Below are positions 1-6,663 of a stretch of DNA of 12,616 nucleotides, piece after piece. Below the pieces are notes generated by a model. That model did no database searches, was not told where the DNA came from, and worked only from the letters and a program-made list of their open reading frames with translations. This DNA comes from Polyangiaceae bacterium. Lineage in GTDB: Bacteria > Myxococcota_A > Polyangia > Polyangiales > Polyangiaceae. Position numbers and translations under genes: made by a program. The stretch lies in contig JAKVCH010000044.1 in NCBI GenBank assembly GCA_022447485.1, forward strand, positions 1-12,616, written 5' to 3'. Position 1 is the first letter of the stretch, and every line of letters starts with the position of its first letter.

Positions 1-371
1 ACTGCAAAACAGCCGGCTGAAGTCTGATCGCACCACGAAGCCCAGCCGAGGAGTTGAGGTACCCAGGGGAATTGGACTTGCCGGAGTCCGGCAAAAATTT
101 CTAATTCACAGCTACTTTCGAGGGCTGTTTGTCGGGCTGATTTTCCTTCAAGCTGTTGGCCAGTGAGTTGTGAGTAGACCTTGAGTAATCCGCAGCCTTC
201 GAAGCGAAGAGCATAATTTGTCTGGGTTGACTGGGACGTGCCCAGCTTCAGATGGCGGGGAATGAGATGGCTCAGCTCCGCTTTGACAACGAAGTCACTG
301 CGCTCCTGGTCCCGCAATTCCAATTCGCCGCCCAAGCATCTCGCGAGAGCGTCGACGAACTGCGGCGTCAT
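1..371 (-). CDS. Partial hypothetical protein, first 123 residues, weakly kinase-N-lobe-like
   Basis: Reading the minus strand from the ATG at 371-369 gives 123 codons without a stop before the left edge, so the C-terminus is missing. The start is well supported: AGGAG (378-382) lies six bases upstream. I do not recognise the family with confidence. Residues 54-123 resemble the N-lobe of kinase-fold proteins: a beta-strand pair with a lysine (LLKVYSQ, Lys64), a helix with glutamates (Glu89, Glu91), then FPWVPQLLGW (101-110), which recalls the strand pattern of aminoglycoside-phosphotransferase or protein-kinase relatives. That is inference from pattern only. Codon choice looks ordinary, with no sign of decay. 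A 53-residue open frame in the same direction (458-619) ends 86 bases upstream and could be co-transcribed. That the gene is real is fairly sure; its function is not. Confidence 0.7.
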   Translation of the reverse strand, partial: MTPQFVDALARCLGGELELRDQERSDFVVKAELSHLIPRHLKLGTSQSTQTNYALRFEGCGLLKVYSQLTGQQLEGKSARQTALESSCELEIFAGLRQVQFPWVPQLLGWASWCDQTSAGCFA

Positions 372-377
372 GATGCG

Positions 378-382
378 CTCCT
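378..382 (-). promoter_or_regulatory. Shine-Dalgarno site for the left-edge gene
   Basis: The minus strand reads AGGAG, then six bases, then the ATG at 371. This near-consensus site at ideal spacing fixes the start of the partial gene and is the main reason to call that gene despite its missing 3' end. Confidence 0.7.
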
Positions 383-1128
383 GGGCCTCTCGATCGTGAC
401 CGCTCGCTCCTCCCGGCTGAAGCCAACTGGAAAAGTTGCAGGGGAGGGGCGGTTGAGTCATGGGCTGAGTTTTCTTTCGGTGAGTCCGTCGATGGCGCCT
501 GGCTCGCTGCCATCAAGTTGGGCACCGAAGAAATGCATCTCGGCACCGAAGGCTTGCGCAATGAAGACCAAGAGTCGCTGGCGGGCTTGGCCGACAACCA
601 TCTCCGACATTGGTTGCATCTCAATACTGACTGGTCGAACTACAATCGTCCACCGTCTTGAAGCGACGGCCCATGGGCTACTTTCCGCAGGCTCCGCCTG
701 CCAATAGGACTGGCCGCATGACGAGTGCGGTCGAGGGTGCTTTTGGCCTTATCTTTGGAGGCGTAGAGCAAGGAGCTCTCCAGAATGCCGTATTCGTCCA
801 GCCGCCACATGAGGCGCGAAAGCTGTCTGTAATTGTATTTATTTAACTTAGTCAGAGGAGTCCAGGCACTCAGTATGACTGAGCACTTGAGCTACCGACC
901 GGGTTGCCTGCAAAAGAAACATCATGCAAAAAATAGCGTCGCGTCGGGCGTTGCGCTTCTTCGGCATTCTTTGGGCTGATGGTGACCTTTGGTTCTTTGT
1001 TCCAGCCATTATCGCCCTGCGAGAGGAAGAATGATCTGGTTTTCTGCTGGCATCACAACGCGAATCAATACGTGGTCCTTGTGGGCACCTCGCGCTTCTC
1101 TCAGCACAGCCGGTGATTGTTCTCCGGG

Positions 1129-1162
1129 TTGACGGCTCTCGGTTGCGAGAGCAGCTTGACGG
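1129..1162 (+). promoter_or_regulatory. Leader hairpin flanked by TTGACGG direct repeats upstream of the operon
   Basis: A perfect 7-bp stem GCTCTCG/CGAGAGC with loop GTTG spans 1135-1152. It is bracketed by two exact copies of TTGACGG (1129-1135 and 1156-1162). The block ends six bases before the ATG at 1169, where a ribosome binding site would be expected, and no good Shine-Dalgarno sequence is visible. It could be an operator, a translational control hairpin or, less likely as no U-run follows, a terminator. Its role is inferred from position only. Confidence 0.4.
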
Positions 1163-1168
1163 TTGCCT

Positions 1169-3466
1169 ATGAGACGAATGACTATCAAGTCGCGCTTTTT
1201 GATTGTGCTCCTTGTTGTAGGGGCGAGCGCGGGTCTGACCGTAAGCTTATTAGCGTACCGCTATTCCGAGCGAGCTTTGCGTTCTCGGGTGTTTAATCAA
1301 CTCACAAGCCTACGTGCCTCTCGGACGGAGCAGATTCAATCTTATCTCAAAAGTATCGAGAAGAAGGTCGCAACAATGAGCTGCGATCCTTCTGTTGTCG
1401 ACGCGGTGTTGGCTTATCGGGCAGGCGTTACTGAATTAGAAGAGCAAGACCTAAGTCAGCCAGAGGCTGTGGCTTTGGCAAAATACTACCGTGATGATTA
1501 TCTGCCCAAGCTAAGCAAGTTTCGAGGCCACGAGAGTCTTTTGGAAAGTCATTTCCCGCAAGAAACGGTGGGCCAATACCTCCAGTATCACTACATGCTG
1601 GCTCCTCAATGGAAGATAGAGACTTCTCCGTTGAATGAATTGCCGCCAGTTGTTACCCAAACATCAGATGACGAGTCCGAAAATGCGGATGGGGCTGAGG
1701 GCGAAGACAACGAAGAGTCTGCCGGCGAGGCTGGAGAAGAGCCCAGCCAGAAAAAAGCCACGAAGAGCCTGAATAGCGCCGAGGAAGAGCAAGAAGAGCC
1801 AGTTGTCGAAGAGCCTTTTTCCTTGAGGGATAGTCAATATCAGCAAACGATAAACCGCTTTGATGCCTACTTCGGACGCGTCAATGACACGGAAGGTTTC
1901 CTTGACCTTTTCTTGATCGACCCGGAGGACTGGAGGGTTGTTTATAGTGTCGATCGCGGAGTGGACTTTGCCACGAATCTAGAGAAAGGCCCTTATAGCG
2001 GCTCGAACTTGGCGAATGTCACTCGTCGAGCTTTGGAAGAGAGTCGCTGTAGTTTCGTTGTATCTGATTTCGATTTTTATGCTCCGGCCTACGGAACACC
2101 CTCAGCATTCATTGCGAGTCCGATTTTTTCAGGGACCGAGCGAGTGGGTGTTTTAGCCGTTGATTTACCGATGGACGAAATCAATCGCATCATGACGGGA
2201 GGAGAGAATTGGCAGAGGGATGGGCTTGGCAGTTCCGGCGAGGCCTATCTCGTGGGCTCGGATAAGCAAATGCGGAGCGTCTCCCGTTTTCTGCTCCAGG
2301 AGCCTGAGGAATACTTCGCGACTCTGGAACAAATTGGAGTCAGCCCCACAGAAGTGGCACGAATTCGACAAACAGAAACGACCGTACTTTTACAAACGGT
2401 CGATACGGAAGCCACCCAGGCCGCCGCGAAAGGTCAGTCCGGTACCGAGGTCGTGAATGATTATCGAGGCATTCCTGTCTTGAGCTCCTTTGCCCCCCTT
2501 CGTTTGGATGAATTTGATTGGTATGTTTTGGCTGAGATGGATGCCTCAGAGGCCTTCGCCCCGCTTTATGAGTTACGTCGGGCATTGATCATCAGCTCTG
2601 CGGGAATGCTTTTGGCGATTACAGCCATTGCTATGGCGATGGCCAATCTCTTTACCCGTCCGATACGCCGCTTTGTCACTCAGGCACGGCGAGTCGCGGC
2701 TGGCACAGCAGAGGCGCTCAGTGTTCCCTCGGGTGATGAGTTCGGCGCCTTGGCTAAAGCGCTAAATGAGATGATTTTCAAGCTCAAGGCAGCGACCCAT
2801 AGCGCAGAAAATACGGCAAATCGGTTGCGTCGTTTGCTCGACGATGTTTTGCCGGAGCATATGGCGAGTCGGCTCTCGCAAGGGGAGACCGAGCTTCTCG
2901 ATTCTCATCAGAATGTCACTGTCTTGGCGGCTCGCGTGAGCGGTATTGACGAATTTGTGAATAAATCAGAGGCCAGAGATGGTGTGGCGCTCTTAGGCGA
3001 GCTGATCTCTGAGCTTGATGAAGACGCCCGCGAGCTGGGCCTAGATACAGTGAAGTCCTCGGGCGGCGATTATACGGCTATCTGTGGTGCGAGCGTGCCG
3101 CGCCTCGATCATGCGCGGCGAGTTGTCGATTTTGCGCGGCTCTTCACCCAGAAGGTGGAGAACTTTAATCGTAAGCATGTAGGAAAATTCAAATTTAGTT
3201 TAGGCATCGACTCAGGCACGGCCGTGACCGGCATGATTGGCCGTCAGAACTTGATCTACGATGTGTGGGGACCCGCCGCTGACCGAGCGCGACGTTTGAA
3301 CCTCAGTGCAGATCTTGAGAGCAGCGCTGACAGTGACGAGAGTACTGAAGCGAGTCATATCGTGGTTTCTAAGAAGGTCATGGAGGCCACGAAAGACTTT
3401 TATGAGTACCAGCCTTTAGGTGAGAGCGGCGAGTTCTTACTGCTCGACGAAAAGTCCGAATCATGA
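1169..3466 (+). CDS. dCache-HAMP receptor with degenerate class III cyclase domain
   Basis: A 765-residue membrane receptor. Residues about 5-28 form the first membrane helix, 30-471 a periplasmic double-Cache sensor (with GSSGEAYLVG and DYRGIPVLSSFAPL motifs typical of cyclase-linked sensors), 472-495 the second helix, 496-545 a HAMP linker and 575-755 a class III nucleotide cyclase domain. The family makes cAMP or cGMP as a dimer. Substrate-side residues are kept: Lys629, Asp698 in YDVWG, and Arg709. The first metal aspartate (usual FAD motif) is Arg589 in AARV, the second is Gly633 with an Asp one place later, and the transition-state Asn is Asp705. Homodimer activity is therefore doubtful. 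Residues 166-217 form an acidic insert with about 20 Asp/Glu. Start: TTG 1163 also fits, as does ATG 1178; I prefer ATG 1169, but no strong ribosome site decides. The stop overlaps the channel gene by ATGA. Confidence 0.88.
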   Translation: MRRMTIKSRFLIVLLVVGASAGLTVSLLAYRYSERALRSRVFNQLTSLRASRTEQIQSYLKSIEKKVATMSCDPSVVDAVLAYRAGVTELEEQDLSQPEAVALAKYYRDDYLPKLSKFRGHESLLESHFPQETVGQYLQYHYMLAPQWKIETSPLNELPPVVTQTSDDESENADGAEGEDNEESAGEAGEEPSQKKATKSLNSAEEEQEEPVVEEPFSLRDSQYQQTINRFDAYFGRVNDTEGFLDLFLIDPEDWRVVYSVDRGVDFATNLEKGPYSGSNLANVTRRALEESRCSFVVSDFDFYAPAYGTPSAFIASPIFSGTERVGVLAVDLPMDEINRIMTGGENWQRDGLGSSGEAYLVGSDKQMRSVSRFLLQEPEEYFATLEQIGVSPTEVARIRQTETTVLLQTVDTEATQAAAKGQSGTEVVNDYRGIPVLSSFAPLRLDEFDWYVLAEMDASEAFAPLYELRRALIISSAGMLLAITAIAMAMANLFTRPIRRFVTQARRVAAGTAEALSVPSGDEFGALAKALNEMIFKLKAATHSAENTANRLRRLLDDVLPEHMASRLSQGETELLDSHQNVTVLAARVSGIDEFVNKSEARDGVALLGELISELDEDARELGLDTVKSSGGDYTAICGASVPRLDHARRVVDFARLFTQKVENFNRKHVGKFKFSLGIDSGTAVTGMIGRQNLIYDVWGPAADRARRLNLSADLESSADSDESTEASHIVVSKKVMEATKDFYEYQPLGESGEFLLLDEKSES

Positions 3467-4974
3467 ATTGGGAGTTCTTAAACGAGCATTGGCTGCTCTG
3501 GACTGTGGCGATTACTCTCGTATTTCCGGCTCTTGCCATTATCTTCGGAGAGCTGAGTGAGCGCTTTGAGCAGCGCAAGAGCGCATTAGCGCGCCCGCTG
3601 CAGGAGCTGCGCAATCGCGTCTTACCCGCCCTCGCCCTACTGCTCTTTCTCCGCTTCGTTTTAGTCTGGGATTGGTCCTCGACGACCATACGTGTTGTCG
3701 CGACTCTGACTTTCGTCTTGGGGCTCTCCACTGTTTTAGCCATTTTCAATGGCGCTCTTTTTCAAGAGGCCCAGGAGTCGAGCTGGCGTTCACGAGTTCC
3801 CTCGCTTTTTCTCGACTTAGCTCGATTCGTCGTTGTTCTCGTCGGCCTTTCTGTTGTTCTCTCAAAAGTTTGGGGCGCAGATCTCGCCGGATTGCTCACC
3901 GCCCTAGGAGTTGGTTCGATCGTTATCGGTTTGGCTCTTCAAGATACGCTCAGCAATATTTTTGCTGGAATTGCGATTCTTTTCGAGCGCCCCTTTAAAG
4001 AGGGTGACTGGATTCACTTTGAAGGCCATTTTGGCCAAGTCACTTCGATTACGTGGCGTTCGACCCGCATGCTGGCTCATCTTGGTGATACGGTGGTGAT
4101 TCCTAATTCGAAGATTGCGAGTGCGGTCGTGATTAACGAAAACAACATTGTTTCGCCGCGCTATGAGACGATCGAGGTTGGTTTTTCCTACAATGACCCG
4201 CCGAATAGGGTGAAGGATATTCTTTTGAAGACGGTCTGCAGCACGGAGTTAGTCCTACCAGATCCTCCCCCTCAGGTTTATACGAAAGGCTATGGCGACT
4301 CCTGCATCGACTATCAGATTCGCTTTGCCGTATTGGATATTGCCGATCTTTTCTCGACGAAAGACAAGATTGTGACGCGTATTTGGTACGCTGCGAATCG
4401 CCATGGATTAAATATCCCCTTCCCGATTCGCACTGTTTATAATTACGATGGACCAGAGGTTGAGCGCGAGGCAGAGCAAGAATTACAGAAAGAAAGCGCC
4501 GACACCCTTTCGTCTCTTTTGGCATTTGCCGATAAAAAAGAGCTACCAGCCAAAGTCTCCCTGGAACGCTTCGGCTTTGGCGAACGCATCAGTCACCCTG
4601 GAGATGCGGAGCGCTGCCTGCGCATCATTGTGAGTGGTAACGTGAGCGTCAAAGAATTCCTCCAAGACAGCTGGGTTGAGCTATTGCGGCTTGGCGCCGG
4701 CGAGGTTTTTGGAGCAGAGTCGGTGCTGCGTAATAAGCCTATTGAACGAAGTCTCTTCGCGGCGACCGATGTTGTCGCGGTCAAATTAGAACGCTCCTTG
4801 GTGATGGAACTCGTCTCATCGAAGGCAGCATTTGCTCAGCAGATGGAAGAAATCTTAGAAATACGAAAGTCTGCTCTGGAGGCCTCACGTAATCGCGTAC
4901 GTGAGCCGGAGCAGGTAAAAGAATCGAATATCTCCAAAGCTGAACTCTTTGGGGCGTCGGGAGAAGATATATGA
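3463..4974 (+). CDS. MscS-family channel with cyclic-nucleotide-binding domain (bCNG-like)
   Basis: A 503-residue inner-membrane channel. Membrane helices lie near residues 11-29, 52-70, 75-98 and 115-135, followed by the MscS pore helix and its kink (about 140-175, ending FAGIAILFERPF). The MscS beta domain follows (178-228, with EGDWIHFEGHFGQV and VVIPNSKI), then the alpha/beta vestibule domain to about 340. Residues about 355-475 form a cyclic-nucleotide-binding domain. Its phosphate-binding cassette has Glu419, Arg429 and Ser430, the same spacing as Glu72, Arg82 and Ser83 of CRP, so binding looks intact. Channels of this architecture are known as bCNG; some open on cAMP and respond poorly to tension. 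The start ATG overlaps the cyclase stop and the TGA overlaps the next start, implying translational coupling. Gating by the neighbouring cyclase is inference. Confidence 0.92.
   Translation: MNWEFLNEHWLLWTVAITLVFPALAIIFGELSERFEQRKSALARPLQELRNRVLPALALLLFLRFVLVWDWSSTTIRVVATLTFVLGLSTVLAIFNGALFQEAQESSWRSRVPSLFLDLARFVVVLVGLSVVLSKVWGADLAGLLTALGVGSIVIGLALQDTLSNIFAGIAILFERPFKEGDWIHFEGHFGQVTSITWRSTRMLAHLGDTVVIPNSKIASAVVINENNIVSPRYETIEVGFSYNDPPNRVKDILLKTVCSTELVLPDPPPQVYTKGYGDSCIDYQIRFAVLDIADLFSTKDKIVTRIWYAANRHGLNIPFPIRTVYNYDGPEVEREAEQELQKESADTLSSLLAFADKKELPAKVSLERFGFGERISHPGDAERCLRIIVSGNVSVKEFLQDSWVELLRLGAGEVFGAESVLRNKPIERSLFAATDVVAVKLERSLVMELVSSKAAFAQQMEEILEIRKSALEASRNRVREPEQVKESNISKAELFGASGEDI
4960..4963 (+). 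promoter_or_regulatory. Shine-Dalgarno site for the pseudokinase-Cache gene
   Basis: GGAG sits seven bases before the ATG at 4971, inside the end of the channel gene. With the ATGA overlap it supports this start over later in-frame methionines. Confidence 0.5.
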
Positions 4975-6614
4975 CGAATCAGCCGGCTAGAAGTATCAAT
5001 TCGATGATCCCCTCCTTGAAGATGGCCGTTTCGCGGGAAGGAAAGCTGCGCTGGGAGTACATGCAGTCCTTAGGCGTTCATTTTGATGAATATCTGCGGC
5101 AGATCGCCGAATTAGCGACGGACGATCTTGAGATTTTGGAGCAGCATAAGGAATTCGTCGAGATCTTGGCCTCTGTTGCCCGCCGCCTTGGGAAGGCCCA
5201 TGAGGAGGGTGTCGTTCATGGGCGCCTCACAATGGAAGATATTCTCGTTGATGAGCAGAGAGAGGCCTGGATAGTGAATTGGCGCCAGGGGGTCTTTGAA
5301 GGCGCAGAGCTGGAGGCCTTAGCGAAAGAAGATCAGAAAGGCTTTGGACAAGTCTTGGAAGACTTGTTGTGCCTCCGGGCAAAAAAAGGCGTCACGGACA
5401 CGATTGCGCCCTGGGCGCCCAAACCATTGATTACGTTGAGTGAGTACTTAAAAGGAGGTGCCACCTATTCGAGCATGCGGGTCGTCTCGTCGGACTTAAA
5501 ACGTTATGTTTACGGCGAGGAGATGTCGGGGGTGTCCGATACTCTGATAGCTGCGCTTTGGCGGCGTGCCGGGTCCAGTCCACGTACGGTGCTCGGTGTT
5601 ACGCTAGCCGCAATCGTTCTCTTGGTCTGCGCAACCCTGACGTTGAGCTGGCGAAATCATGCAATGGAAGAGCTGACTATTCAGCGCGCTGAAGACGACT
5701 ATCGTCGACGTCAGGCTGTGAACCAGCGAGCGAAGGGCTTTGAATCTCGGGTGCAATCAGTTGAGGTGGAGGTGGCGCGCCTGAGTGCTGCCTTCAAGCA
5801 GGTGATGCGTTTCCCGGCTCCGTCAGGTCTTAAGTTTTATCGGCCGATTGATTTGAAGAATAACGATAAAGTAGAGAGCGCTCATTATCTGCCTCGTTAT
5901 GGTCAGACAGTGGCTTTTGACGTGCCCATCATTGCAACGGCGCCCAAGGCGCCGCAGTTGCGGGCTCGACAAGATGAGCAACGGCTGACTAGTCTTAATC
6001 AGGAATTCATTGAGGCCTACCAGAAAGCCGGTCATTTGCGGGGAAGCAAAGAACAGGTCTCAGCAACGCAATGGACCTATGGCGCAACTCCGAGTGGCGT
6101 ACTTTTGAATTACCCAGCCGGTGGGGGTCTGTCTGTGGATTATGATCCACGGACACGACCCTGGTACCTAGATACGGTGGGTAAAACTGAAACAATTTGG
6201 GGCACGCTCTATGGCGATGCGGGAGGCTCAGGCACTCAATTGCCCTGCAATCAGGCGGTTTATTCAGACGATGGTGAATTATTAGGCGTAGTTGGCATCG
6301 ATTTCCGCTTGGCTGATATTCGGGTGGCGATGTTCATCGATGATGTTCCTGGTTATGCCGGCGCCTGGCTGGTGAACCGAGAGGGCGAAGTGATCGTCGA
6401 GGCGCGAGAGGAAGCGAGCCTCGATAAGGATGAATTTCGCTCGACCAAGAAGAAGCTCAAGAAATTTCCCCTACAGGAAGTGCTCGACAAAATTTGGCAA
6501 AGTAAGGAAGCCGGCAGTATTCGAGAAGCAGAGGGAGAGTGGCGCGGTGTTTATCAATATGCTGCCATCCCTTCTCTCAAGTGGGTTTATATTGCCCGCT
6601 TTCAAGATGAATAG
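4971..6614 (+). CDS. Truncated pseudokinase with one membrane helix and a periplasmic Cache sensor
   Basis: A 547-residue predicted inner-membrane protein. Residues 20-185 resemble only the C-lobe of Ser/Thr protein kinases: hinge-like EGKLRWEYM, helix E (63-79), and a catalytic loop VVHGRLTMEDILV where HRDLKPxN has become H83-G-R85-L-T87-M-E-D90. The DFG site is Asn103-Trp-Arg, and the helix F pattern with Asp121 and Gly126 is kept. The glycine loop and the ATP-anchoring lysine are absent, so catalysis is very unlikely. Residues about 206-227 are the membrane helix, 228-280 look coiled-coil, and 285-547 are a double-Cache sensor with the family signature YDPRTRPWY (391-399), GVVGIDF (439-445) and a second half from about 461. 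Topology: N-terminus cytoplasmic, sensor periplasmic. It is the last gene of the operon, so it may tune the channel or cyclase by protein contact; that role is inference. Confidence 0.85.
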   Translation: MTNQPARSINSMIPSLKMAVSREGKLRWEYMQSLGVHFDEYLRQIAELATDDLEILEQHKEFVEILASVARRLGKAHEEGVVHGRLTMEDILVDEQREAWIVNWRQGVFEGAELEALAKEDQKGFGQVLEDLLCLRAKKGVTDTIAPWAPKPLITLSEYLKGGATYSSMRVVSSDLKRYVYGEEMSGVSDTLIAALWRRAGSSPRTVLGVTLAAIVLLVCATLTLSWRNHAMEELTIQRAEDDYRRRQAVNQRAKGFESRVQSVEVEVARLSAAFKQVMRFPAPSGLKFYRPIDLKNNDKVESAHYLPRYGQTVAFDVPIIATAPKAPQLRARQDEQRLTSLNQEFIEAYQKAGHLRGSKEQVSATQWTYGATPSGVLLNYPAGGGLSVDYDPRTRPWYLDTVGKTETIWGTLYGDAGGSGTQLPCNQAVYSDDGELLGVVGIDFRLADIRVAMFIDDVPGYAGAWLVNREGEVIVEAREEASLDKDEFRSTKKKLKKFPLQEVLDKIWQSKEAGSIREAEGEWRGVYQYAAIPSLKWVYIARFQDE

Positions 6615-6643
6615 CCGAGGCTTCTCAACTAGCTATTTTGCCT

Positions 6644-6663
6644 AAAAGTCCCGGCGGGATCTT
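6644..6663 (-). terminator. Possible terminator of the barrel gene
   Basis: Starting at the stop codon, the minus strand reads AAG-A-TCCC, loop GCC, GGGA-CTTTT. The stem is a 4-bp GC-rich core plus three pairs past a bulge, followed by four T. It is short, so it is only a candidate. No clear terminator was seen for the plus-strand operon in the 48 bases between the convergent genes. Confidence 0.35.

Larger units (their letters stand above)
372..1168. other. Intergenic stretch with short open frames on both strands and small hairpins
   Basis: No convincing gene is seen over about 0.8 kb. Competing short frames exist. Plus strand: an unstarted frame of about 95 codons ending at the TGA 659-661, a 62-residue frame (658-846) and a 45-residue frame (979-1116). 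Minus strand: a 56-residue frame (810-640) and a 53-residue frame (619-458, start MQPMSEM). The two minus frames would join by one frameshift into a single product, which would fit a decayed gene, but none resembles a family I know. Small inverted repeats lie at 669-678 (palindrome GCCCATGGGC), 687-701 (GCAGGC/GCCTGC, 3-base loop), 712-732 (one mismatch) and 869-883 (CTCAGT/ACTGAG, 3-base loop). The region must hold the promoter of the three-gene operon and probably that of the left-edge gene. I could not place -35/-10 boxes with confidence. Confidence 0.5.

Noticed and set aside
295..624. Minus-strand open frame of 109 residues
   Set aside because: Its composition is Ser/Arg/Pro-rich without domain-like pattern, and its end overlaps in another frame the well-supported start and ribosome site of the left-edge gene at 371.
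252..707. Plus-strand open frame of 151 residues
   Set aside because: It runs antisense across the start of the left-edge gene, has no good ribosome site and no recognisable pattern; its first part looks like a shadow of the minus-strand gene.
979..1116. Plus-strand frame of 45 residues (start MVTFGSLF) just upstream of the operon
   Set aside because: It overlaps another plausible short frame (924-1034), lacks a clear ribosome site and matches nothing I recognise; it may be a relic but cannot be called.
1135..1152. Leader hairpin as an intrinsic terminator
   Set aside because: No T-run follows on the plus strand and it sits directly before a start codon; a regulatory role is more plausible.
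1163..1168. TTG at 1163 as start of the cyclase-like gene
   Set aside because: It adds only two residues before an ATG and has no supporting ribosome site; ATG 1169 is simpler, although neither is proven.
3378..3749. Antisense open frame of 123 residues across the cyclase/channel junction
   Set aside because: It lies opposite two clearly real coupled genes and is Arg/Ser/Thr-rich, as expected for a shadow frame.
4971..5560. Frameshifted full-length kinase with an N-lobe upstream
   Set aside because: The upstream bases encode the channel's C-terminal tail in a normal frame, and a ribosome site plus ATGA overlap fit the short form, so the missing N-lobe is genuine.
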